Shown: positions 27,701-35,657 of the stretch, in pieces | Numbering within the stretch: the first letter of the stretch is position 1 | How the letters are laid out: the number at the start of each line of letters is the position of its first letter | Assembly: GCF_026625745.1 (NCBI RefSeq) | Contig: NZ_CP113061.1 | Span: 2,567,501-2,631,500, forward strand | DNA length: 64,000 nt | Origin: Asticcacaulis sp. SL142 | GTDB taxonomy: Bacteria; Pseudomonadota; Alphaproteobacteria; Caulobacterales; Caulobacteraceae | Reading direction: 5' to 3' | The notes under the pieces: model-generated | The model's input: only the letters and a program-made list of their open reading frames with translations | The model's database searches: none | Told to the model about the DNA's origin: nothing | Position numbers and translations under genes: made by a program

Positions 27701-27794
27701 AGGCGACTACGATCAGTTGGCCCGGCTTTATGAGTGGCATATTATGGGTGATGAGGATGCGTCGCCTGAGCCCGCTTCGGAGGGCGAAGAATGA
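24777..27794 (+). CDS. addB: Double-strand break repair protein AddB
   Basis: A subunit of the AddAB helicase-nuclease that processes DNA ends for RecA. The 1005-aa protein is of the alphaproteobacterial type: an inactivated helicase-like fold (ILTPTRRGARAMARAF, LILGAIEARLVKADRLILAGLEDGVWPQ-type segments) and a C-terminal PD-(D/E)XK nuclease domain (SVTEVEKFVRDPYAIYAGRIL, then DILDFKTGQPPS near residue 873, followed by FPQLTLTAAI). It overlaps murU by 1 bp and addA by 4 bp. Confidence 0.95.
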   Translation: MSGLFSSEGPRWYSIPSGRSFLDDLARGLYDHLGSLGLSEAQILTPTRRGARAMARAFSELAHGGALLLPQVRAIGDLDEGEPPFDLEFLALDLPPALSSTRRRFELARLVMAHYRPDGYEMTSKVALELASSLCGFFDSLALEEVDASDRLDDLVHHEAASQYVIDEWARHWQVSAKFLSIVVHEWPRRLNELGLMDPSQRRVALIRKLGEQWTLRPPQHPLVLAGSTGTAPSMADLMGLVANLPQGAVVLPGLDLSLDDKAWRQVEDSHPQGGMKRLLERHGVERAGVKTWPASVETERGPRARRRLLNEALRPAQATEDWLQQIAIMKSEADSSGFDPFTEGLRGLTLIEARQDEDAATQIAVLMRETLEIPDKIAALITPDIGLARRVSAHLSRWGLAADSSAGEPLAHSLSGRFLLDILALSVDPLDPVRLLSVLKHPFGRYHNQADLIDRVGLRTVRPRDMAEVTARLDKYPEAQSVWLDFSSHISVWHDGFDGPRALSELVRTFVAAAETLTREDGQALWQGAAGASASALLSGLITEGEGFNVTSADDFASIIGHMIKTETLRTGGNTHPRLLILGAIEARLVKADRLILAGLEDGVWPQSPPLDPFLSRPMRKALGLPSPERRTGLAAHDFVQAASAEDVWLITRKRREGEPQVMSRWLWRLKTLCQGAKVEITDAPHIADWAHQLSEAVADAPDSLKPAARPEPRPPAEVRPTSMSVTEVEKFVRDPYAIYAGRILNLKLRDRANEPFEQRRRGNAVHEAAENFVLQGHPLGEAGEAAFMDLMEQALRAENLTEAEIALQRPLFGDWARHFVSFETERRAGKPRFIIEKEGAYNFETARGKFTLKARADRIEVREHGIDILDFKTGQPPSAKEAVAGFFPQLTLTAAIVKYGTFDGTGHDKPIGDLLYVRLSPDGAKLKPVAEKGVSSDELANQALDKFKARIDAYGKTSQPYRSWVAPKYLKKKGDYDQLARLYEWHIMGDEDASPEPASEGEE

Positions 27795-30700
27795 CCCCGC
27801 AAAATGTCGCCGCTGATCCGTCCGCCCATGTCTTTGTCACCGCCAATGCCGGGTCGGGTAAGACCTCGACCTTGGTGAACCGGGTGGCGCGCTTATTGCT
27901 GCGCGGAGCACGGCCTGAGCATATATTATGCGTCACCTACACCAAGGCGGCGGCGGCGGAAATGCAGGGGCGGCTGTTCGCGCAACTGGGCGGTTGGGCG
28001 GTTATGGCGGACGAGGAACTGTCGCAGCAACTGGCCAAAATCGGTGAGGACATCAGCCCGGAAAACTTGACCCGCGCAAGGACTTTGTTTGCAGGCGCGC
28101 TGGAGACGCCGGGCGGTTTGAAAATTCAGACTATCCATGGATTTTGTGAAAAATTGCTGCGCCGGTTTCCGCTGGAAGCGGGGCTGTCACCATCGTTCAA
28201 AATCCTTGATGACCTGGAGGCTAAGGCGCTTAAAGAACGGGCGCAAGAGCAGTTACTGACTCTTCATGATGATCAGGGGGTACATGGCGATATCAGTAGC
28301 CGAGACCGCCTTATCCGTACACTCAGGATTAATAATTTCGAAAAATTGCTGCGCCAGTTTTCGATGCAGCATGAAGATATAACCGAACAATTCGAGGAAC
28401 TTAAACTAAAGGCAGAGTCTGAGGGTTCAAACTGGATTCAATTTATTTACCAATCACTTGGATTTGATCAGGTAGTCACGCCAGAGCAGATCGAGCGCAA
28501 TTATCTGCGTGGCCTTAACTGGGAAGTTATCGCTGCGCTGACACGATCTGTTGCCAGCGTGAATGACGCAACAAACCAGAAAATCAGTTCAGCCTTGTTG
28601 TCATTTTGCGAAGCAAATCTCAGGGGGGAAGAATTTAACGCGACGGGTTTTGCGGCTATCTTTCTTAAAAAAGATGGCGACATAAACAGTCGTATTTATA
28701 CGCAAAAGACGCTGGCTTCTGATCGTGAGACAATCGACAAACTGGCACAGAACGCCTTCACATTTAATGCGCAGCATAATGCAGCAAAAATTGCCTTTAC
28801 GACTTTTGATGTCTTGCGGCTGTTCATGGATTTCAGCGCGATTTACCGCACGCTGAAACGCCGGTCGGGGGCGCTCGATTTTCAGGATCTGATCGTCCAG
28901 ACGCGCCGGTTACTACACCAGACCGATATGTCGTCCTGGGTACTCTATAAGCTCGACGGCGGGCTGGAGCACATACTGGTCGATGAGGCGCAGGATACGT
29001 CTGAGGATCAGTGGGCGATCGTCAAGGCCCTGACGTCCGAGTTTTTTGCCGGTGAGGGAGCCAGCCTTAAACTGACCAAAGCCGTGCGGACGGTCTTTGC
29101 GGTCGGTGATGAAAAGCAATCGATCTATGGCTTTCAGGGCGCACGACCGGATAAGTTTCTTGAGACGCGGCAATATTACGATATGGCCGCCGTCAGTGCT
29201 GGTCAGGTGCTCAAAGTCCCGGAATTGGTCCACAGTTTCCGCTCCCTGCCGCAGGTCTTGGGGTTTGTCGATGCGATCTATGACGGCGACCCGGATCTGT
29301 CCTACGCCCTGACCTTCACCAGCAATGTGGTGAGGCACGCAGCCGTGCGTAATGACATTGGCTGCATCGAATTGTGGCCTCTGGTTATGCCGATTGAGAC
29401 GGATGATACTGAGGACGATGGCACCGAAGTCGATCCGGTCGATAAAACCGGAGCGACGCCAGCCAAGCGGCTGGCTCAGCAACTGGCGTTTCATATCAAA
29501 TCCGAAATCTCCGCTGGCCGTGGGATTATGGTCAAGGATAAATGGCGGGCCATGCACGCCGGTGATGTGCTGATACTGGTGCGCAAACGCGATGCTCTGT
29601 TTGAAAATATCATCCGCGAACTGAAACAACAGGGTGTGCCGGTATCCGGCGCCGATCGGTTGAAACTGTCCGAGCATATTGCCTTTCAGGACCTGCGTAC
29701 GCTGATGCGCTTTGCGATGCAGCCCGGTGATGATCTGTCGCTGGCGTGCGTATTGCGCTCCCCGTTGTGCGACCTGAGCGAACAGGATTTGTACGATCTG
29801 TCGCAAGGTCGATCAGGTTCATTGTGGGGTGCGCTTTTACAAAAACCGTCCGACGACGGGCGGTTTGATGATGCCCGCAGTTTAATGCAGTGGGTTCTGG
29901 CCGAAGCGCCCCGTCGGGCCGCGTTCGATTTTCTGGCGCGGCTGCTGAACCGGCGTGACGGTAACGGCCTGACCATGCGGCAACGCTTTCTGAGCCGGCT
30001 GGGGCCTGAGTGTGAGGACGTGCTGGATGAGACCCTGGCGCTGGCGCTCAAGGGCGAAGGCATTGACGATATCGGCGTCGAAGCGTTTCTAAACCTGTGT
30101 GAATTCAATGCTTCCGACATCAAGCGCGAGCAGGAAGAGGGCGGTGAGCGCGTCCGCGTTATGACCGTGCACGGCTCAAAGGGTCTTGAGGCGCCGTGGG
30201 TGATCATCCCCATCGGACCGAATTTCAAATCGAGCCGCAATGATGATCTGCTGCTGATGGATGACGATGGCGGCCTGTTTGTCGATGTCAAACCGGAGCG
30301 CGGCAAGGTCGACGCGATTGTCCGCTTCAAAGACGCCAAGGCCGAAAAGGATGAGCAGGAAGCCTTGCGGCTGTTCTATGTGGCCCTGACTCGGGCGCGC
30401 GATCGGCTGACGGTGTGCGGCTATCAGGGCAAACGGGCAGGCACCGGCCGGTCATGGTACGGTCTGGCGGCGGATGCGTTTTCACGGTTGCCAGCTAGTG
30501 AGGTATCGGCGGTCGATATGGCGCTGCGGGCCGATTTTGGACTCGATGACCCGGGTCGGGCGCAGGTCATGATCTATGGCATCAGGGCTGGAACCTATGT
30601 GGCGGACGAAAAGTCCGTACGGGTGAAATCGCCTCTGCCCGCGTTTCTTACCGCGGGCGCTTACGGTGAGGATGATACGTCGGCGGTGTGGCGGGCGGTG

Positions 30701-31294
30701 TCGCAAATGGGCGATGACGACCGGACGGAGACTGAGCGGTCGCCGTCGCCGCTGGCTATGCAAAAGGGTTTAGGCCGGTACCGGCGCGGCAATCTGATCC
30801 ATAAGCTGTTTGAAATCCTGCCGGATTTGGCGGCTGATCAGCGCGAGGCGGTGGCGGCAAAATATCTCGCCAAACAGATTGACCTTGATGACGATCAGCG
30901 GGCGGAAATTATAGGTTCGGTCATGGCGGTGCTGAATGATGACCGCTTTGCCGAAGCCTTCTCGCCCAAATCCCGTCCCGAAGTGGCTCTGGCCGGTCAG
31001 ATCGGTGTCAACGCGCGTGGTGAGCCGGTCTATCTGTCGGGCCGGATCGACCGGCTGGTGGTCAGTGAGGATCGCGTCTGGGTAATTGATTATAAATCAA
31101 ATCGCCCAGCACCTGATCGGGCCGAAGATGCCGCCATCGACTATCAGCGTCAGATGGCCGGTTATGTCGCCCTGCTGCGGCAAATCTATCCGAAGGCGAA
31201 AGTCGAAGCGGCGCTGTTGTGGACGGATGGGCCGAAACTGACGCCGTTTTCCGATGAGTTGATCACGGTTAGGTTAGCTGAACTGTCGCGCTAA
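27791..31294 (+). CDS. addA: Double-strand break repair helicase-nuclease AddA
   Basis: This 1167-aa UvrD-like helicase has a C-terminal nuclease domain. Walker A is ANAGSGKT (18-25), motif Ia region TYTKAAAAEMQ, Walker B ILVDEAQDTSEDQW near 398, motif III VGDEKQSIYGFQGA, motif V VMTVHGSKGLEAPWV, motif VI LFYVALTRARDR, and the nuclease motif WVIDYKSNRPAP near 1098. Codons from about 28240 to 28810 (subdomain 1B, between motifs Ia and II) are markedly AT-rich compared with both flanks, suggesting recombination within the gene. A non-coding gap of 151 bp leads to trxA. Confidence 0.96.
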   Translation: MTPQNVAADPSAHVFVTANAGSGKTSTLVNRVARLLLRGARPEHILCVTYTKAAAAEMQGRLFAQLGGWAVMADEELSQQLAKIGEDISPENLTRARTLFAGALETPGGLKIQTIHGFCEKLLRRFPLEAGLSPSFKILDDLEAKALKERAQEQLLTLHDDQGVHGDISSRDRLIRTLRINNFEKLLRQFSMQHEDITEQFEELKLKAESEGSNWIQFIYQSLGFDQVVTPEQIERNYLRGLNWEVIAALTRSVASVNDATNQKISSALLSFCEANLRGEEFNATGFAAIFLKKDGDINSRIYTQKTLASDRETIDKLAQNAFTFNAQHNAAKIAFTTFDVLRLFMDFSAIYRTLKRRSGALDFQDLIVQTRRLLHQTDMSSWVLYKLDGGLEHILVDEAQDTSEDQWAIVKALTSEFFAGEGASLKLTKAVRTVFAVGDEKQSIYGFQGARPDKFLETRQYYDMAAVSAGQVLKVPELVHSFRSLPQVLGFVDAIYDGDPDLSYALTFTSNVVRHAAVRNDIGCIELWPLVMPIETDDTEDDGTEVDPVDKTGATPAKRLAQQLAFHIKSEISAGRGIMVKDKWRAMHAGDVLILVRKRDALFENIIRELKQQGVPVSGADRLKLSEHIAFQDLRTLMRFAMQPGDDLSLACVLRSPLCDLSEQDLYDLSQGRSGSLWGALLQKPSDDGRFDDARSLMQWVLAEAPRRAAFDFLARLLNRRDGNGLTMRQRFLSRLGPECEDVLDETLALALKGEGIDDIGVEAFLNLCEFNASDIKREQEEGGERVRVMTVHGSKGLEAPWVIIPIGPNFKSSRNDDLLLMDDDGGLFVDVKPERGKVDAIVRFKDAKAEKDEQEALRLFYVALTRARDRLTVCGYQGKRAGTGRSWYGLAADAFSRLPASEVSAVDMALRADFGLDDPGRAQVMIYGIRAGTYVADEKSVRVKSPLPAFLTAGAYGEDDTSAVWRAVSQMGDDDRTETERSPSPLAMQKGLGRYRRGNLIHKLFEILPDLAADQREAVAAKYLAKQIDLDDDQRAEIIGSVMAVLNDDRFAEAFSPKSRPEVALAGQIGVNARGEPVYLSGRIDRLVVSEDRVWVIDYKSNRPAPDRAEDAAIDYQRQMAGYVALLRQIYPKAKVEAALLWTDGPKLTPFSDELITVRLAELSR

Positions 31295-31385
31295 TTATTC
31301 GCCATTGATTATTTCATAGCATTCACTACCTATGGGAACAGTTGGTCATCAATCGTAATTGGTTCGGTGACAATTTATTAAGTCA

Positions 31386-31427
31386 CGCATCTGATCCGAA
31401 AGCCGCTTACACTTTTCGGGATGCGCT
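31386..31427 (+). repeat. Dispersed GCGCATC hairpin repeat
   Basis: CGCATCTGATCCGAAAG, a short loop, then CTTTTCGGGATGCGC. It is a paired-change variant of the copy at 17429 and ends 18 bp before trxA. The remainder of 31295-31445 holds no gene that I can support. Confidence 0.75.
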
Positions 31428-31445
31428 TTGGATAGGAAGCTGATT

Positions 31446-31772
31446 ATGGCGACTGTGAAAATTACCGATGAGACCTTTGAGAGCGATGTCTTAAAGTCCG
31501 ATAAGCCGGTTCTGGTAGATTTCTGGGCAGAATGGTGTGGCCCGTGTAAGCAGATCGCGCCGATCCTTGAGGAAGTGTCAGAGGCTTACGGCGATAAGTT
31601 GGTGGTCTCCAAGATCAATATCGAAGATTCACCTATGACGCCGTCGCGCTTTGGCGTGCGCGGTATTCCGACTATGATGCTGTTCAAGGACGGTCAGATG
31701 ACCTCGATGAAGGTCGGCGCCATGCCGAAGGCTAAACTTCTGGAATGGCTTGCCGAGTCTGGCGTCGCTTAA
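31446..31772 (+). CDS. trxA: Thioredoxin 1
   Basis: The 108-aa cytosolic disulfide reductase has the active site WAEWCGPCK (Cys31, Cys34), the buried Asp in VLVDFW, the cis-proline loop RGIPTMMLF and the C-terminal helix. AGGAAG lies 6 nt before the ATG at 31446. It follows addA in the operon order common in alphaproteobacteria and is convergent with folC, 10 bp away. Confidence 0.97.
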   Translation: MATVKITDETFESDVLKSDKPVLVDFWAEWCGPCKQIAPILEEVSEAYGDKLVVSKINIEDSPMTPSRFGVRGIPTMMLFKDGQMTSMKVGAMPKAKLLEWLAESGVA

Positions 31773-31782
31773 GGCTTAGTTG

Positions 31783-33087
31783 TTAGATGGGCCAAGTCTC
31801 TTCAGAGAGAGCCAGCACATCGCCCGCCAGATAGAGTGAGCCGCAGATCAGGATGCGCACCGGCGCATCGGTTTGCAAGGTTTTAACGGCTTCTAAGGGG
31901 CTTATCGCGGTCGTCGCGGTAAGCCCTTTGCTTTGGGCGGCGGCGGCCAGTGTCGCCGGATCGGTGGCGGCCTCTGATGAGAAACCCACACACACAATTT
32001 CCAGAGACAAACCGTCAAAGGCCGCGAAAAATTCATCGGCGTCTTTGTTATTCAGCAATCCGCAGATCATTTTCAGGGGTTTGGGGTCTTTGGATCCCAA
32101 AATATCTAGGTGCGCCCGTAAAGCCTTGGCGGCATGAGGATTATGACCGCCATCCAGCCAAAGCTCAGAGGCCTTGTCCGTCAGGGCGGTATGGAGTGGC
32201 CCAGCCTTGAGCGCTTGCAACCGCCCTGGCCAGACGGCGGTTTTGAGGCCGCGATCAATGGCGTCTGATGAAAAATTAAGCGCTAACGCGGCCTTGATGG
32301 CCAATCCCGAATTATCAATCTGATGCGGGCCGGACAGGCGCGGCAGCGAGAGGTCTAACAGGGCGTCGTCATCCTGAAACACCAACCGGTCGTTTTCGCG
32401 GTAAGCGTCAAACCCTTGCCCCATGACCGACAAAGGGCTGCGGTGTTGCAGGGCTGCACGTTCAATGACAGTTTCAGCCTCTTCGGCCTGACGGGCGCTG
32501 ATGACCGGACAGTTGGGTTTGATAATGCCGGCCTTTTGTTTGGCGATGGTGGTCAGGTCGTTGCCCAAAAACGCCTGATGGTCATAGTCGATCGGCGTGA
32601 TGATACTCAGGCGGGGGGCCGCGATAATATTTGTGGCATCCAGTATCCCGCCGAGGCCGGTTTCCAGTAGCAACAGATCGGCGGGCCGTTCTGAAAAGGC
32701 CAGAAATGCCGCGGCAGTGGTGGCCTCGAAAAAGGTCAGGGCCTGACCGTTATTGGCGATTTCAACGCGGTTTAGGACATCGGCCAGATAGTCATTATCG
32801 ATCAGGGCGCCGTTGAGGCGGATACGCTCACAAAATCTGACCAGATGGGGCGAGGTATAGACATGAACGCTTAAGCCCTCAGATTCGGCCATTGCGCGCA
32901 GGAAGGCGAGGGTCGAGCCCTTGCCATTGGTGCCCGCAACATGGACGACGGGCGGCAGTTTGTCGTGCGGATTGCCTAGCGCTGCGCAGACCCGCAGCAT
33001 GCGCTCCAGGGTCAGGTCAATCCGCTTGGGGTGCAGGGCTTTGAGGCGTTCCAGGGGGGCGTCGAAGGGGAGCAATCTATCGGTCAT
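31783..33087 (-). CDS. folC: Folylpolyglutamate synthase / dihydrofolate synthase
   Basis: FolC makes dihydrofolate from dihydropteroate and glutamate and adds further glutamates. The 434-aa Mur-ligase-type protein has the P-loop HVAGTNGKGSTLAFL (49-63), YTSPHLVRFCERIRLNG, the LLLLETGLGGILDATN omega-loop region, IDYDHQAFLG and LWLDGGHNPHAAKAL in the C-terminal domain. In most alphaproteobacteria it directly follows accD; here about 780 bp containing a repeat and a foreign-looking gene separate them. Confidence 0.95.
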   Translation of the reverse strand: MTDRLLPFDAPLERLKALHPKRIDLTLERMLRVCAALGNPHDKLPPVVHVAGTNGKGSTLAFLRAMAESEGLSVHVYTSPHLVRFCERIRLNGALIDNDYLADVLNRVEIANNGQALTFFEATTAAAFLAFSERPADLLLLETGLGGILDATNIIAAPRLSIITPIDYDHQAFLGNDLTTIAKQKAGIIKPNCPVISARQAEEAETVIERAALQHRSPLSVMGQGFDAYRENDRLVFQDDDALLDLSLPRLSGPHQIDNSGLAIKAALALNFSSDAIDRGLKTAVWPGRLQALKAGPLHTALTDKASELWLDGGHNPHAAKALRAHLDILGSKDPKPLKMICGLLNNKDADEFFAAFDGLSLEIVCVGFSSEAATDPATLAAAAQSKGLTATTAISPLEAVKTLQTDAPVRILICGSLYLAGDVLALSEETWPI

Positions 33088-33105
33088 ATGGCCTTATAAA
33101 GAAAA

Positions 33106-33256
33106 GCCAGAACCCCCACCACCACAAACCTTACGGTTTGCGGTCCCCCTCCCCGCCACAGGCAGGGAGGTATAAGAAATAACCTTAATCATACCTCCCT
33201 AACTTGTTTGGGGAGGGGGACCGTCGAGCGTAGCGAAGAGGGTGGTGGGGGCTCTT
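33106..33256. repeat. GC-rich dispersed element, two inverted halves
   Basis: It begins CCCCCACCACC, then AAACCTTACGGTTTG, GGTCCCCCTCCCC and CAGGGAGG. The inverted half follows: CCTCCCTAACTTG, GGGGAGGGGGACC, GAGCGTAGCGAAG and GGTGGTGGGGG. The outer ends (CCCCCACCACC/GGTGGTGGGGG) and the GGTCCCCCTCCCC/GGGGAGGGGGACC blocks are inverted repeats of each other. It is related to the element at 16047-16136 and lies between folC and the 33306 gene. Confidence 0.85.
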
Positions 33257-33305
33257 ACTTTCCTTAACCCGGTGTTTTATCGTCCAAATCGGGACGACGA
33301 ACTAT

Positions 33306-33824
33306 TTAGGCTATTAAAGGCTTAAATTTTGGAAGCAAAAACTCAAAATCTTTCTTTTGATGCATTAATCGTAAGCACCAAATGTCATGATTAAGCGTCT
33401 TGACGGAATTAATGTGTTGTTCAAATTCAGGTGGGCTGAATTTTACTTTATAAGTATTATTCACTTTGTTTTTAGTACGCTTTGCATACAGGTTTCCGTC
33501 ATCATCAATTCCATTCCAAAAACCGTGAACGATGTCATGGCGGATTGGACAAAGGTAAGAGTATTTAGACTTTACAATATCAGCTTCAGTTGGGAATTCA
33601 GATATTACGGCTCCGAACAGTAAATTTGGTTGTTCAGATGTATTTTTTAAAAATTCATACCTTTGCTTATCAAATTCGGCGCCATTAAATGCGCAGATAG
33701 TTGATGTAGTAGTATATTCTAATTTGCTCCATTCCTGTACGAAAGTACCTATAAGCCAAGGAGCAGCAATCATGGACTTATGCAACTCTGACATAGGAAG
33801 TACATCTAACAGAGCTTTGATCAT
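33306..33824 (-). CDS. AT-rich protein with a HEPN-like R-x4-H motif; function unknown
   Basis: Predicted 172 aa and strongly AT-rich compared with accD and folC, between which it is inserted. It starts with a helical segment (LHKSMIAAPWLIGTFVQEWSK) and has CPIRHDIVHGFWNG in the middle, with Arg95 and His100 in the R-x4-H arrangement of HEPN ribonuclease folds. Short HEPN-like proteins with an RxxxxHG motif are often toxins, antitoxins or defence parts, but many are inactive. No partner gene was seen. The ribosome-binding site is weak. Function is not established. Confidence 0.68.
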   Translation of the reverse strand: MIKALLDVLPMSELHKSMIAAPWLIGTFVQEWSKLEYTTTSTICAFNGAEFDKQRYEFLKNTSEQPNLLFGAVISEFPTEADIVKSKYSYLCPIRHDIVHGFWNGIDDDGNLYAKRTKNKVNNTYKVKFSPPEFEQHINSVKTLNHDIWCLRLMHQKKDFEFLLPKFKPLIA

Positions 33825-33864
33825 TCTGCTATTTTCGTGAGCGTTGAATAAATAACTTACGGGT

Positions 33865-33883
33865 GCAGGGTCTAAGACCCTGC
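33865..33883. repeat. Dispersed palindrome family 1, copy D, containing the accD stop codon
   Basis: GCAGGGTC (33865-33872), TAA, GACCCTGC (33876-33883), preceded by CGGGT on the plus strand. Read on the minus strand, the last accD codons GCA GGG TCT and its TAG stop lie within the palindrome. Confidence 0.88.
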
Positions 33884-34819
33884 CTTCCGGCGGCCGCCCA
33901 TGAGCATCGACATCAGGGCGGCTAAGACAGCGGGCAGTTCGTCGCGGGGGACGACGCGGTCAACCATGCCTTTTTCAACGAGGTATTCCGAGCGCTGAAA
34001 GCCTTCGGGCAGTTTTTCGCGGATGGTGGTCTCAATCACACGTGGGCCAGCAAAGCCAATCAGCGCGCCGGGTTCCGCCAGATGCACATCACCCAACATG
34101 GCGTAGGATGCGGTCACGCCGCCGGTGGTCGGATCGGTCAGGACAACAATATAGGGCAGTTGAACGGCTTTAAGTTCCTGAATGGCCAGGGTCGTGCGCG
34201 CCAACTGCATCAGGGAAAGCGTGCCTTCCTGCATACGCGCCCCACCGGACGCGGTAAAGGCGACCATCGGGCATTTGCGGGCAACGGCGGCACGGGCCGC
34301 ACAGATAAAGGCTTCACCGGCGGCGATGCCGAGCGATCCGCCCATGAAGGTAAAGTCCTGCACCAGCACGACGCAATCCACGCTCTGAACCTTGCCATAG
34401 CCGATCGCCATAGTGTCGTCTTCGCCGGTGTTTTCGCGGGCGATTTTCAGGCGTTCGGTATAGGCCTTGCCGTCGGAAAAGCTCAACGGGTCTTCAAAAA
34501 CTTTTGGGGATTCGATGGTTTCCCACTGCTCGTCATCAAAGGTATAGCGCAGGCGCGTTTCGGCATTGAGGCGCATATGGCGACCATTGGGGGTGACCCA
34601 CAGGGCGGCCTCCAGATCCGGGCGGTAGATCATCTCACCGGTATCGGGATCCTTGACCCACAAATTTTCCGGCGTTTCACGCTTGGACACCAGCTTTGAG
34701 ACGCCCGGTGCAATCTTGGCCAGCCAACCGCCGCGTTCACGACGCTCGCCTGACTTGTCACCTGATCTGACGTTCGTAGGCAATACTCTACCCTTACCCA
34801 ATTTGTCGGCAATAGCCAT
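33872..34819 (-). CDS. accD: Acetyl-CoA carboxylase carboxyltransferase, beta subunit
   Basis: AccD, with AccA, transfers carboxyl from carboxybiotin to acetyl-CoA, making malonyl-CoA for fatty acids. It is 315 aa from the ATG at 34819. The crotonase-like core shows FTASGGARMQEGTLSLMQLA, VLTDPTTGGVTASYA and AGPRVIETTIREKLPEGFQ. The N-terminal zinc-ribbon region is present in outline (TPENLWVKDPDTGEMIY), but its cysteines are missing, with Asp57 at the usual first position. The final residues AGS and the stop are supplied by palindrome copy D. It follows trpA after 19 bp. Confidence 0.95.
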   Translation of the reverse strand: MAIADKLGKGRVLPTNVRSGDKSGERRERGGWLAKIAPGVSKLVSKRETPENLWVKDPDTGEMIYRPDLEAALWVTPNGRHMRLNAETRLRYTFDDEQWETIESPKVFEDPLSFSDGKAYTERLKIARENTGEDDTMAIGYGKVQSVDCVVLVQDFTFMGGSLGIAAGEAFICAARAAVARKCPMVAFTASGGARMQEGTLSLMQLARTTLAIQELKAVQLPYIVVLTDPTTGGVTASYAMLGDVHLAEPGALIGFAGPRVIETTIREKLPEGFQRSEYLVEKGMVDRVVPRDELPAVLAALMSMLMGGRRKAGS

Positions 34820-34838
34820 GTATGATGACTCCAGACGC

Positions 34839-35657
34839 TTATAGCCGTGCAGTATGAACAGCGTGAGCCAAAATGGCCGCCGTTTCCAGCACTTTTGTGT
34901 TAACGGGCGCTTTTTCCGGTAAAGAATTTTTGATGGCGTCGACCAGAACCGAGCCCACAACCGACCCATCGGCCACCCGCGCGATAGCGGCGGCGGCCTC
35001 TGGCGTCTTGATGCCAAAGCCCACGACGACCGGCAGATTTGAGGCTTTTTGGACGCGGGCGACGGCGTCTTTGACACTGTCGGCACTGGCAGACTTGACA
35101 CCTGTGACGCCCGCGACTGAGACGTAATAGACAAACCCCTTGGTGCGTTTCACCAGTGTTTTCAGGCGGTTATCATCGGTCGTCGGGGTCGCCAGCCGGA
35201 TCAGCGCCATATCGTTGGCATCCAGCGCATCAGTCAGGCCATCAGCTTCTTCGGGCGGGCAATCGACGACGATCACCCCGTCGGCACCAGCCTCAGAGGC
35301 GGTCGTGGCAAAGCGCTCATAGCCCATGTTTTCGACCGGGTTCATATAGCCCATCAGGATCAGCGGCGTGTCCTGATCCAATGCGCGGAACCGCTTAATG
35401 AGGTCAAACACATGCGCCATTTTCGTGCCGGATTTGAGCGAACGCTCAGCCGCCAACTGTATGGTCGGGCCTTCGGCCATCGGATCGGAGAACGGAAAGC
35501 CAAGTTCGATGATGTCGGCGCCCGCCGCGGGCAGACCTTTGAGCACCTCGAATGAGGCCTCAACATCGGGGTCACCGGCCATGATATAGGCCACAAACGC
35601 GGCCTTGTTGTCCGCCTTAAGCTGGGCGAAACGGGCATCAATACGGGAAATACTCAT
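34839..35657 (-). CDS. trpA: Tryptophan synthase alpha chain
   Basis: TrpA cleaves indole-3-glycerol phosphate to indole, which channels to TrpB. The 272-aa TIM barrel has the catalytic Glu51 in IIELGFPFSDP. The second acidic residue, Asp60 in E. coli, is Glu62 here (PMAEGP). GVTGVKSAS and VVVGFGIKTPE mark the phosphate-binding loops. The ATG overlaps the trpB stop by one base. The operon order is trpF-trpB-trpA-accD. Confidence 0.95.
   Translation of the reverse strand: MSISRIDARFAQLKADNKAAFVAYIMAGDPDVEASFEVLKGLPAAGADIIELGFPFSDPMAEGPTIQLAAERSLKSGTKMAHVFDLIKRFRALDQDTPLILMGYMNPVENMGYERFATTASEAGADGVIVVDCPPEEADGLTDALDANDMALIRLATPTTDDNRLKTLVKRTKGFVYYVSVAGVTGVKSASADSVKDAVARVQKASNLPVVVGFGIKTPEAAAAIARVADGSVVGSVLVDAIKNSLPEKAPVNTKVLETAAILAHAVHTARL

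Noticed and set aside
33872-35134. N-terminal extension of accD into trpA
   Set aside because: The extra 105 codons overlap trpA entirely and have no AccD homology; the ATG at 34819 fits the family.
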